A stretch of 59,359 nucleotides of DNA from JAEHDI01 sp035455185 (GTDB lineage: Bacteria > Acidobacteriota > Terriglobia > Bryobacterales > Bryobacteraceae). The position numbers and the translations under genes are program-made. Positions within the stretch are counted from its first letter, which is position 1; every line of letters begins with the position of its first letter. Location of the stretch: positions 1-59,359 of the forward strand of contig DATIFQ010000043.1 of the NCBI GenBank assembly GCA_035455185.1, written 5' to 3'. This document shows positions 25,888 through 33,360 of this stretch, piece after piece. The notes under the pieces are model-generated. The model made no database searches and had not been told where the DNA came from. It worked only from the letters and a program-made list of their open reading frames with translations.

Positions 25888-26433
25888 ATGCGATCGACGA
25901 TAGTGACCCCGCTGCTTCTTTTCGCGGTCCTTGCCGCGTCGGCTACCGCCGCCGCCCAGACCGTCGTCGAGCATTCCCTCACCACCGGAGCCATGGGAAC
26001 CGCGGCCGCCGGCGGAGCCAAGGGCGCTTCGAAGTCGATCGGCAGCGTATTCGGCAATGTCAGCAAGACGCTCGACAAAGCGGCCGGTTCAGGCGCCGCC
26101 GCCACCAGCGCGGCCACCGCCACCGAGCCAGCCTCCTCGACTTCCTCGACCTCGGAGACGATCATCACGTCGAAACCTCCCAGTCCCCGCGATTCGGCCC
26201 CGCAGAAACCTGCCGATCCTTTCAAAATACGGGTCGGCATGGCTCGCGTCACGCTGGTCGAAACGGCTGGAAAGCCGATGATGAAGACAAGCCGGGTGGA
26301 GGGGACGTCCTTTGTCGAGACCTACTACTATCAGGGGCTGGATGACGTGGTGGTAGTCACTCTGCGCGAGGGCAAAGTGACGGACGTCATCCCACCGCCG
26401 CCCACGGACGCGAAAGAGAGTGCCCGCCGCTAG
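25888..26433 (+). CDS. secreted small protein with BamE/SmpA-like C-terminal pattern
   Basis: The start has a clear AAGGAGAAAGAGG upstream. The 181-residue product has a cleavable signal peptide (MRSTIVTPLLLFAVLAASATAAAQ). A low-complexity Ala/Ser/Thr/Pro linker spans about 35-110, and a compact domain spans about 112-172. That domain reads IRVGMARVTLVETAGKPMM, then VETYYYQGLDDVVVVTLREG and KVTDVIPP. The pattern G(M)...V....GKP.....Y.Y......V.L.EGKV..V resembles the SmpA/OmlA (BamE-like) fold found in outer-membrane lipoproteins, but there is no lipobox cysteine. The function is unknown. It follows the J-domain gene by 72 bp on the same strand. Confidence 0.65.
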   Translation: MRSTIVTPLLLFAVLAASATAAAQTVVEHSLTTGAMGTAAAGGAKGASKSIGSVFGNVSKTLDKAAGSGAAATSAATATEPASSTSSTSETIITSKPPSPRDSAPQKPADPFKIRVGMARVTLVETAGKPMMKTSRVEGTSFVETYYYQGLDDVVVVTLREGKVTDVIPPPPTDAKESARR

Positions 26434-26443
26434 CGGTCCTAGG

Positions 26444-26941
26444 TCACCAGCCGGCGGCGCTTCGCTTTTCGCGACGAGATTCCACCAGGAGTTCCAGGCT
26501 GGCAAGCGCCAGCCCCGCGAGAATTCCCAGGTGCAGCGCGCCCATCGCACCGAAGACGGTTTCGAGCGCCCCTCCCGTAGTCGGATACAGTCCCATGCCG
26601 CGGGAAACTGCGAACGCCACCGCGGCAATCAGTCCCGCACTCGCCGCCGTTACTCCAGCACGCCCGAAGCGACGCGCGCTTTTTGACGCTACGCGGTCCC
26701 ACGGCAGGAGTCCGGTCAGCACGGTCGCGAGCCCGGCGGCAACGAAAGCGAGAAACGACGCCGACAGTGGCAGGTACGGTTGCGCCGCTGCCTCCTCCGC
26801 CTCGGCCGGTAACTGCGCCCACAAACCCCACCCGAGAATCGCCGCCGACATCAGTACGCCTTCGCGGCGGAAACGCCTCGCGAACACAGCCAGCGCAAGG
26901 AATGGCAAAGCCAGTACAACAGCCGTCACGAATTGTCGCAT
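26444..26941 (-). CDS. small integral membrane protein of unknown function
   Basis: The 165-residue protein has about five hydrophobic helices: residues 4-21 (FVTAVVLALPFLALAVFA), 30-43, 58-78, 95-112 and 130-150. It begins MRQFVTAVVLAL and ends in a basic tail (VESRREKRSAAGW), suggesting a cytoplasmic C-terminus. No family was recognised. It lies 19 bp downstream of the DegT-like aminotransferase on the same strand, so it may be co-transcribed with it. It converges on the secreted small protein with a 10-bp gap. The product is probably real, because the frame is full length and the codon pattern matches its neighbours. Confidence 0.55.
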   Translation of the reverse strand: MRQFVTAVVLALPFLALAVFARRFRREGVLMSAAILGWGLWAQLPAEAEEAAAQPYLPLSASFLAFVAAGLATVLTGLLPWDRVASKSARRFGRAGVTAASAGLIAAVAFAVSRGMGLYPTTGGALETVFGAMGALHLGILAGLALASLELLVESRREKRSAAGW

Positions 26942-26960
26942 GCCCTCGCTCGCGCCCCCG

Positions 26961-28283
26961 TTATGCGCCCACTACCGCCGGATACACCTTCTGGATGGCT
27001 GCGATGACGTCGTCGCAATCCCTCTTTGTAAACTTCGGGTCCATCGTCACCCCTCCGAAGCGGTTCAGGATGTCGATAGTGCGCGGGCACGATGCCGCGC
27101 CGTATTGGATCGCGCGTCCCCGTTCGGTGTTGAAAGAGGGCCAGTTCGGATGGACCGTAATCTTCTTCTCGATGTGCGGCTGGATTGGAAGTATGACCGA
27201 CCCTCCCGGCGGGGAGGCTGGCACGTTCTCGGCCTTCATCGCCGCCAGGAACCGTTCCCGTTGCTCCTTCGTCTTGAATTCGATGAAAACACTGGATCCG
27301 AGTTCGCCGTCCGGGTCGGGCAGCTTGCGGAGACGGAGGTTCGGAAGATCGCGGATACCGTCGTAGACCCGTCTCGCGTTGCCGCGTACCGCGTTCACGA
27401 TCGTGTCCAGCTTGCGGACCTGCGCGAGCAGCACCCCGCCCGTGAACTCGTTGACCCTGTAACCCGAGCCGATGAACCAGTCCAGCCGCTTGCCGCCAAG
27501 CCAGTCCTCGTGGACATTTCGCAAGCCGCCGAGGTCGTGATACCGCGCCGCCCGTTCGAACAACTCCGGGTTGTTTGATACAACCGCGCCGCCCTCTCCC
27601 GCGGTGATCGTCTTGTTGAGCTGCAAGCTATAGATGGAGATGTCCCCGAGAGAGCCGAGCGGTTTCCCTTTGTAGCTCGCTCCGACGCTCTGCGCGCAGT
27701 CTTCGAGCACGAGAATCCGATGCTTGCGGGCGACCGCCATCACCCGATCCATGTCGCACGGGTTCCCTTGAAGGTGGACCGCCATCACCGCTTTCGTTTG
27801 TGGCGTGATTTTGCGCTCAAAATCCTCCGGGTCGATGTTGAGCGTCTCGTCGATCTCGGCGATCACCGGCAAGGCCCCCGCCAGAACCACTGCGTTGAAA
27901 CACGAGTGCCAGGTCCACGCCGGAACGATTACCTCGTCGCCCGGACCGATACCCATCCCGGCCACCGCGCATTGCAGCGCGGCGGTGCCGGACGTCACCG
28001 CAAGGGCGTACTTGGTCTGCATCCGGGCCGCGAACTCCTTCTCGAAGGTCATCACCTTCTTCGGCGGCTCGTTGCCCGGGCCGTACCACCGGAACGGCCT
28101 CCGGGTCTCCAGCACCTCGAGCAGTTCCTGCTTCTCCTTGTCGTCGTAGTATTGCGTTCCATAGAACCCGGCGCGGAGCGGCTTCTCACGCACCGGGGCG
28201 CCGCCGTCCACCGCCAGCTTGGGCGAGGACGAAGCGGTTCCGGCAGCGGCCGCTACCGCCAGAAACGTTCTGCGATTGACCAT
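26961..28283 (-). CDS. DegT/DnrJ/EryC1/StrS aminotransferase with export leader
   Basis: ATG 28283 is preceded by AAGGAG and gives 440 residues. The protein opens with MVNRRTFLAVAAAAGTASSS, an RR-containing hydrophobic leader of Tat type. The rest is a complete fold-type I PLP enzyme of the DegT family: ALAVTSGTAALQCAVAGMGIGPGDEVIVP, VLEDCAQSVGASYKG (PLP-ring Asp and Gln), SLQLNKTITAGEGGAVV with the PLP lysine, and GSGYRVNEFTGGVLL. Cytosolic members aminate keto-sugars of nucleotide sugars. A leader on such an enzyme implies export of the folded holoenzyme by Tat, with a substrate outside the cytoplasm, but both points are inference. The small membrane protein gene follows. Confidence 0.85.
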   Translation of the reverse strand: MVNRRTFLAVAAAAGTASSSPKLAVDGGAPVREKPLRAGFYGTQYYDDKEKQELLEVLETRRPFRWYGPGNEPPKKVMTFEKEFAARMQTKYALAVTSGTAALQCAVAGMGIGPGDEVIVPAWTWHSCFNAVVLAGALPVIAEIDETLNIDPEDFERKITPQTKAVMAVHLQGNPCDMDRVMAVARKHRILVLEDCAQSVGASYKGKPLGSLGDISIYSLQLNKTITAGEGGAVVSNNPELFERAARYHDLGGLRNVHEDWLGGKRLDWFIGSGYRVNEFTGGVLLAQVRKLDTIVNAVRGNARRVYDGIRDLPNLRLRKLPDPDGELGSSVFIEFKTKEQRERFLAAMKAENVPASPPGGSVILPIQPHIEKKITVHPNWPSFNTERGRAIQYGAASCPRTIDILNRFGGVTMDPKFTKRDCDDVIAAIQKVYPAVVGA

Positions 28284-28420
28284 GGCTGACTCCTTTTCCT
28301 CAACAGCATAGTCCCCCCGGGCGTCCGGCACAACGGTTATCGTACGGTGGCCGGATCGATTTCAGTAATTTCTTGTCCGTAATAACCGAAGTTATGGTGC
28401 GATGTCAACCTTCGTCAGTA

Positions 28421-28449
28421 TTGCTCCATTACGCCTGTGAGCATACAAT
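28421..28449 (+). promoter_or_regulatory. promoter-like element of the beta-helix gene
   Basis: TCAGTATTGCTC ends in a -35-like TTGCTC (28421-28426), followed after 17 bp by TACAAT (28444-28449). The same TCAGTATTGC...TACAATC arrangement with the same spacing occurs before the truncated paralogue at 29751-29779, which supports a real regulatory element. Confidence 0.5.
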
Positions 28450-28516
28450 CAGCCTACCTGCAGGAATACCAGGACAAGGCCGGTACAACAACAGCGATAG
28501 TCAGGAGGAAGTGAAC

Positions 28517-29575
28517 GTGAACAGAACATTACCAGGGCAGATTGCCCGAGTTTGCATCCTGCCGGCGCTCTTGCTCGTCCCCGCATTGCTGACCGGGCAG
28601 CGTCCCTACCCTTGTGTGGATAGCCCGAAGATCTTTTTGTATCCGGATTTCGCGGGGCAAGTCTACGTTGTGCCAGACAACCTCTGCTTCAGCAACGGTC
28701 CCGGAATCGAGGTCCAGGCCGACGGCGTCACCATTGACCTAGCAGGTAAGACGCTCTTCTGCTCCGGCTCACCGCTAGGGTGCCAAGGTAACTCTTTGGC
28801 AGTCGGCATTGACGTCGGCTCTCACAAGAACGTCACCATCAAAGACACCATCGGTCTCGGTAGAATAGAAGGTTTCCATACAGGTATCCTAGTGGATAAG
28901 GGTGATCGGGTCCGCATCGAGTCGTTGACGATCACGGGCACTCATGCAAACTTCGATGCCTTTCGTGGCGACGCCACGGGGATACTCGTGAAGGATGTTG
29001 CATGCCCCGGGGCTATTCTGATCGATGGTAACGATGTGAGCTGGCACCGCTACGGCATTCGGCTACTGAATTCATCTTGCGTTAAGATACAGCGCAATAT
29101 CGTCCACCACAACAACAACAATGGCGGCGAGGCCTATGGCATCCTACTATCCGGTTTGTCCGATCCGCCGTCCGTTATGTTCGGGTCGAGCGGCAACACA
29201 ATCACGAACAACACGCTAACGTACAACGGGTTCCATAATACTTACGGCTCATCCGGGGAGATTGACGCCGGCTTGGTGCTAGATGGTCGGGACACCACCG
29301 GCAACCGAGTCAGCCAGAACACCGTTCTATCCAATTGTGGAGATGGCATTATGACCAGACAGTCGGCGAGCGGCAACACCGTCAGCAACAACACAGTTCA
29401 TGACAACCCGACGCAAAGCAATGGACCCGAACAAAGCTGTAGCTGGCCCTCTCCCACTCAGCTTAGGAACTATGATCTTGCTTCACGTGGGGCCGGCGAA
29501 AACCGCTGGAGCAAAACCAACGACTGCGGGGTATCCTTCGGCATTCTCCCGGGCGTCTGCATCGTCAGCAAATAA
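28517..29575 (+). CDS. secreted right-handed beta-helix (NosD-like) protein
   Basis: GTG 28517 is placed eight bases after AGGAGG; GTG 28511 is too close to it. The 352-residue product has a signal peptide (IARVCILPALLLVPALLTGQ). The body is a parallel beta-helix: repeating 20-30 residue coils with N-ladders such as SSGNTITNNTLTYNG, TTGNRVSQNTVLSN and ASGNTVSNNTVHDN. It starts with a cap-like VTIDLAGKTLFC. Six or more cysteines suggest disulfides and an extracytoplasmic location. NosD-type helices bind or cleave polysaccharide or act as surface scaffolds; no catalytic residues can be assigned. A strong hairpin terminator follows. A truncated paralogue lies 245 bp downstream. Confidence 0.8.
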   Translation: MNRTLPGQIARVCILPALLLVPALLTGQRPYPCVDSPKIFLYPDFAGQVYVVPDNLCFSNGPGIEVQADGVTIDLAGKTLFCSGSPLGCQGNSLAVGIDVGSHKNVTIKDTIGLGRIEGFHTGILVDKGDRVRIESLTITGTHANFDAFRGDATGILVKDVACPGAILIDGNDVSWHRYGIRLLNSSCVKIQRNIVHHNNNNGGEAYGILLSGLSDPPSVMFGSSGNTITNNTLTYNGFHNTYGSSGEIDAGLVLDGRDTTGNRVSQNTVLSNCGDGIMTRQSASGNTVSNNTVHDNPTQSNGPEQSCSWPSPTQLRNYDLASRGAGENRWSKTNDCGVSFGILPGVCIVSK

Positions 29576-29612
29576 AATCTCCCTCTCGATCGCTGTGACA
29601 CCAGCCTTGTTC

Positions 29613-29641
29613 ACGCAGGGCGGCACTCGGCCGCCCTGCGT
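29613..29641 (+). terminator. terminator-like hairpin after the beta-helix gene
   Basis: A perfect 12-bp stem, ACGCAGGGCGGC (29613-29624) with GCCGCCCTGCGT (29630-29641), and a 5-nt loop sit 37 bp after the stop. The following ATTTCCCGTTTTT gives a modest T-rich tail. Confidence 0.65.
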
Positions 29642-29750
29642 ATTTCCCGTTTTTCCAGCAGCTTGCATGTGAGCGGCCGATGGTACGCGCGCGCTTCTTT
29701 TCCTAGCCTGCTATCCGAAGATATGGGAACGTCGTGTCCCTTTTTCAGTA

Positions 29751-29779
29751 TTGCCTCCGCTTCATTTGACCCCTACAAT
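29751..29779 (+). promoter_or_regulatory. promoter-like element of the truncated beta-helix paralogue
   Basis: TTGCCT (29751-29756) and TACAAT (29774-29779) are 17 bp apart and preceded by TTCAGTA. This matches the element at 28421-28449 in sequence and spacing. Confidence 0.5.
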
Positions 29780-29819
29780 CGAAGCAATCCGTGACGATTA
29801 CGGACAAATGGAGCCGGTA

Positions 29820-30221
29820 ATGAAGCTCATTCTTTTGGTACTCATACCTCTGATGGTCTTTGCCCATTCGGAAAGTGACCCGCTTTGCGGAACCGCCATC
29901 TATGAGGACCTCGTGCTCGACCACGACGTCACCTGCTACAACTCCAACGGGCTGATTATCGGCGCCGAGGGCCTCACGATTGATCTGAACGGCAAGAAGA
30001 TCACCTGCAACAACGGCGAGTCCATGGGTTGCACGGGGCGAGGCTTGACGGGAATCGACGCGTCCAAAGTCCAAGCCGTCTCGATCAAAGGTCCGGGCAC
30101 AGTTCTTGGCTTCCATCTGAGCATGCGCGTTGCCGGCACCCCGCAACTCTCGCGCGCGGTCTCTGCCCGCCGTCCAGTCAGCGCTTCGCGCCGGGCTCCG
30201 CTCAAAACCAGAGTCGACTGA
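29820..30221 (+). pseudogene. truncated paralogue of the beta-helix protein
   Basis: ATG 29820, with GGAG six bases upstream, starts a signal peptide (MKLILLVLIPLMVFAHS). The following coils parallel the full-length neighbour: GLTIDLNGKKITCNN corresponds to its VTIDLAGKTLFC, and VQAVSIKGPGTVLGFH to its NVTIKDTIGLGRIEGFH. After about residue 100 the resemblance stops. The remaining 33 residues (MRVAGTPQLSRAVSARR and on) are arginine-rich and unlike a beta-helix, consistent with a deletion or frameshift that removed about 230 residues. The product of 133 residues could hardly form a helix. It is probably a decaying duplicate that still has its promoter. Confidence 0.65.
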
Positions 30222-30294
30222 CGCGCACTCCCATTTCCCTACCAAAACTCCGGTGGTAGATTAAAGCTGGAGACTACCGCTGGGAGGTGTCACG

Positions 30295-30495
30295 ATGGAT
30301 GCCGCTGCGAAGCTACAGCCGGAGCTGGACACGGAGGAGTTGGGGCTGCTGGTGGAACTTCTCAATCGCGAGCTGCGCGATTTGCCCGCGGAGATCCACC
30401 ATACCCGTACCGCTGCTTTCCGGGAGCAATTGCGCCGTCGAATGGCCGCCGCGGAACGGCTAATGGCTCGTTTGAGGCCGTTGTTGCGGGAATAG
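30295..30495 (+). CDS. small helical protein, 66 aa
   Basis: A well-placed Shine-Dalgarno (GGGAGGTG) precedes ATG 30295 by six bases. The product MDAAAKLQPELDTEELGLL... is charged, lacks a signal peptide and is likely all-helical, with heptad-like leucines (ELGLLVELLNRELRDL and MAAAERLMARLRPLL) that suggest a coiled coil or helical hairpin. Small proteins of this composition are common in Acidobacteria but I recognise no named family. It stands alone between the beta-helix remnant and the convergent icd gene. The good ribosome site and codon use favour a real gene. Confidence 0.6.
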   Translation: MDAAAKLQPELDTEELGLLVELLNRELRDLPAEIHHTRTAAFREQLRRRMAAAERLMARLRPLLRE

Positions 30496-30564
30496 CGCTC
30501 CCGCAGGGCGAACGAAAGACGCGCCAGGCCTCGCGAGAGACCGTCCGAGGATGTTCTGGCCTCT

Positions 30565-31803
30565 TCAGGCCGCCATGTTCTCGACGATAGCGGTGGCGAA
30601 TTCACTGGTCTTCAGCTTCGTCGCCCCCCCCATCAGCCGGTGGAGGTCATAGGTCACTCGCTTCTGCCGGATCGTCTCCGTGATCCCCTTCTCGATGAGC
30701 TGCGACACCTCTTGCCAGCCCATGAACTCGAACATCATCGAGCCGGAAAGGATCAAGCTGGAGGGGTTGATCACATCCTGGCCCGCGTACTTTGGAGCGG
30801 TCCCGTGAGTCGCCTCGAACACGCCGTGCTCGTCGCCGATGTTGGCGCCCGGAGCCATCCCCAATCCTCCCACCTGGGCTGCGCAAGCGTCCGAAAGGTA
30901 GTCCCCATTCAGGTTCGGCGTTGCGAGCACTTCGTATTCGTCCGGACGAAGCAGCACTTGCTGGAACATCGAATCGGCTATGCGGTCCTTCACGAGTAGC
31001 TTTCCGGCAGGAACACCACTTCCGGCCTCCGCCTCGGTGATGCAGGCATCTGCAAACTCTTCTTTCACAAGCTCGTAGCCCCAGTCGCGGAATGCCCCCT
31101 CGGTGAACTTCATGATATTGCCTTTGTGTACCAGGGTGACGCTCTTCTTGCCGGTTCGCAGCGCGTACTGAATTGCCCTCCGGATCAATCGCTTGGAGCC
31201 GCCCACGCTCATTGGCTTCACACCCACACCGGAATCGGGGCGGATCTTGGTCCCCATCTCGCTGTTGAGGAAGTCAATTACTTTCTTCGCCTCAGGCGTA
31301 CCCTGGCGCCACTCGATGCCGGCATAGACGTCATCCGTGTTCTCCCGGAAGATCACCACATTCAGCTTCTCGGGGTTCTTCATCGGCGACGGGACGCCCG
31401 GGTAGTAGCGGACTGGCCGCATGCACACGTAGAGGGTCAATAGTTGCCGCAGCGAGACGTTCAGGCTGCGGATTCCGCCGCCAACCGGGGTCGTAAGCGG
31501 CCCCTTGATGGCGATGTGAAAACGCTGGATCGCCGCCAGGGTGTCCTCGGGAAGCCAGCTATTGAAGCGGTTGAACGCCTTCTCGCCGGCGAAAATCTCG
31601 TACCACTCCACCCGCCGCCGTCCCCCGTACGCCAGCTTTACCGCCGCATCAAATACGGTCTTGGAAGCCCTCCAGATGTCAGGGCCGGTGCCATCTCCTT
31701 CAATAAAGGGCAGAATCGGTTTGTCTGGGACAATGAACTTGCCGTCTTTGACTTCGATTTGCGCTCCGCCGGCAGGAACAGGAACTCCATTGTACGAATC
31801 CAT
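30565..31803 (-). CDS. icd: NADP-dependent isocitrate dehydrogenase
   Basis: ATG 31803 follows GGAGAG by four bases; the 412-residue length is standard. Substrate motif GPLTTPVGGGIRSLNVSLRQ is at about 105-124, including the Ser phosphorylated in E. coli, with VVIFRENTDDVYAGIEW further on. The cofactor site HGTAPKYAGQDVINP contains the Lys-Tyr pair typical of NADP rather than NAD enzymes. It oxidatively decarboxylates isocitrate to 2-oxoglutarate in the TCA cycle. It is divergent from the citrate synthase gene, 231 bp apart, which is a sensible place for common control. An unusual feature is LLTLYVCMRPV, where many homologues have LDLYVCLRPV. Confidence 0.96.
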   Translation of the reverse strand: MDSYNGVPVPAGGAQIEVKDGKFIVPDKPILPFIEGDGTGPDIWRASKTVFDAAVKLAYGGRRRVEWYEIFAGEKAFNRFNSWLPEDTLAAIQRFHIAIKGPLTTPVGGGIRSLNVSLRQLLTLYVCMRPVRYYPGVPSPMKNPEKLNVVIFRENTDDVYAGIEWRQGTPEAKKVIDFLNSEMGTKIRPDSGVGVKPMSVGGSKRLIRRAIQYALRTGKKSVTLVHKGNIMKFTEGAFRDWGYELVKEEFADACITEAEAGSGVPAGKLLVKDRIADSMFQQVLLRPDEYEVLATPNLNGDYLSDACAAQVGGLGMAPGANIGDEHGVFEATHGTAPKYAGQDVINPSSLILSGSMMFEFMGWQEVSQLIEKGITETIRQKRVTYDLHRLMGGATKLKTSEFATAIVENMAA

Positions 31804-31917
31804 GGTCTCTCCAAGTGGTCTACTTACGATAACAAGCCGGCTTGCGGCTGACAATATTTTCCGTCTGGTACAAATCAGATATTGAGATCTGGAACGAATT
31901 GTGATAAAGCAGAGGCA

Positions 31918-31966
31918 GGGTGAGGCGCCCTCCATTCGGCACTGTTTCTGGCGCACTGCCTCACCC
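31918..31966. repeat. inverted repeat in the icd-gltA divergent region
   Basis: GGGTGAGGC (31918-31926) and GCCTCACCC (31958-31966) are perfect complements separated by 31 nt. It lies 69-117 bp upstream of gltA, so it could be an operator or a leader hairpin of gltA. No consensus promoter was recognised beside it. Confidence 0.4.
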
Positions 31967-32034
31967 GTGCAACAGGTTTTTTAACAGCTAGCGGCTCCGC
32001 GGATGAGACGACTCCTGTGCAAGGAGCTAACTCC

Positions 32035-33348
32035 ATGGAAAATGAGACCTTAACGATCATTGACAACCGAACTCAGAAGTCCTATACCGTTCCCCTACAC
32101 CGGGGCAACGTGCGCGCGATCGAGCTTCGGCAAATCAAGAAGGATGCCGAAGACTTCGGGGTGATGAGCTACGACCCAGCTTTCACCAACACCGCCTCCT
32201 GCCAGAGCGCAATCACCTTCATCGACGGCGACAAAGGCATCCTGCGCTATCGCGGGTACCAGATTCAGGATCTGGCCGAGCACTGCTCGTTCCTCGAAGT
32301 GGCCTACCTGATCCTTTTCGGGGAACTCCCTACCGAATCCGAGCTCAAAGAGTGGACCGGCAAGATCACCCACCACACGATGATCCACGAGAACATCAAG
32401 AAGTTCATGGATGGGTTTCACCACGATGCCCATCCCATGGGCATGCTTGTCAGCACAGTGGCGGCGCTCTCAACCTTCTATCCCGATGCCCGGAGCATTC
32501 ACGACAGGCAATCGCGAAAGCTCCAGATTCTCCGGCTGATCGGCAAGATGCCCACCATTGCCGCTTACGCCTATCGGCACAGCCTTGGCCTCCCCTACGT
32601 ATATCCGGACAACTCCCTCACCTACACCGAGAACTTCATGAACATGCTCTGGAAGATGGCCGAGCTGAAGTACATGCCGAATCCGGCGCTTTCCCGAGCT
32701 CTTGACATCCTGTTCATCCTGCACGCCGACCACGAGCAGAATTGCAGCGCCAACGCGATGCGCTCCGTCGGAAGCTCGCAAGCTGACCCGTTTGTATCCA
32801 CCGCCGCTGCCGCCGCGGCTCTATCCGGACCACTCCATGGAGGGGCCAACGAAGAAGTCCTTAAGATGCTCGACGAGATCGGCTCCGTGGACAACGTCCC
32901 CGCGTACGTCGACCGGATCAAGGCCGGCCATGGCAAGCTGATGGGCTTTGGCCACCGCATCTACAAGAACTACGACCCGCGGGCCAACATCATCAAGAAG
33001 GCAGCCGAAGCAGTCTTCAAGGTTACCGGCCGCAATCCGAAACTCGACATCGCGATCGAGCTCGAAAAGATCGCCGTCCAGGACGAGTACTTCGTAAAAC
33101 GCAAGCTGTATCCCAACGTCGACTTCTACTCGGGCATCATCTATCAGGCGCTGGGCTTTACGCCCGATATGTTCACGGTGCTGTTTGCCATCCCGCGTAC
33201 CGTGGGCTGGCTAGCCCAGTGGCAGGAGATGCTTGAAGATCCGGAGCAGAAAATCGCGCGGCCGCGCCAGGATTATACCGGCCACATGCTGCGCGAGTTT
33301 GTTCCCGCCGCACAGCGCGTCGCGACAACAGCGGCTGTGACCGTTTGA
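32035..33348 (+). CDS. gltA: citrate synthase
   Basis: ATG 32035 has AAGGAG eight bases upstream, favouring it over the GTG at 32017; the product has 437 residues. The catalytic triad is present: His in GPLHGGANEEVLKML, His in GFGHRIYKNYDPRA, and Asp in NVDFYSGIIYQ. It condenses oxaloacetate with acetyl-CoA to citrate. The N-terminal 60 residues (TLTIIDNRTQKSYTVPL) resemble the small beta domain of Gram-negative type II enzymes, which are hexameric and often NADH-regulated; whether that holds here is unknown. It is divergently paired with icd. The stop faces that of the SpoIIE-type phosphatase with a 12-bp gap. Confidence 0.96.
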   Translation: MENETLTIIDNRTQKSYTVPLHRGNVRAIELRQIKKDAEDFGVMSYDPAFTNTASCQSAITFIDGDKGILRYRGYQIQDLAEHCSFLEVAYLILFGELPTESELKEWTGKITHHTMIHENIKKFMDGFHHDAHPMGMLVSTVAALSTFYPDARSIHDRQSRKLQILRLIGKMPTIAAYAYRHSLGLPYVYPDNSLTYTENFMNMLWKMAELKYMPNPALSRALDILFILHADHEQNCSANAMRSVGSSQADPFVSTAAAAAALSGPLHGGANEEVLKMLDEIGSVDNVPAYVDRIKAGHGKLMGFGHRIYKNYDPRANIIKKAAEAVFKVTGRNPKLDIAIELEKIAVQDEYFVKRKLYPNVDFYSGIIYQALGFTPDMFTVLFAIPRTVGWLAQWQEMLEDPEQKIARPRQDYTGHMLREFVPAAQRVATTAAVTV

Positions 33349-33360
33349 GCGAGACCGGAT

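Noticed and set aside
28284..28516. Sigma54-type -24/-12 promoter in front of the beta-helix gene
   Set aside because: No TGGCAC-N5-TTGC pattern is present. The conserved -35/-10-like element explains the paralogue similarity better.
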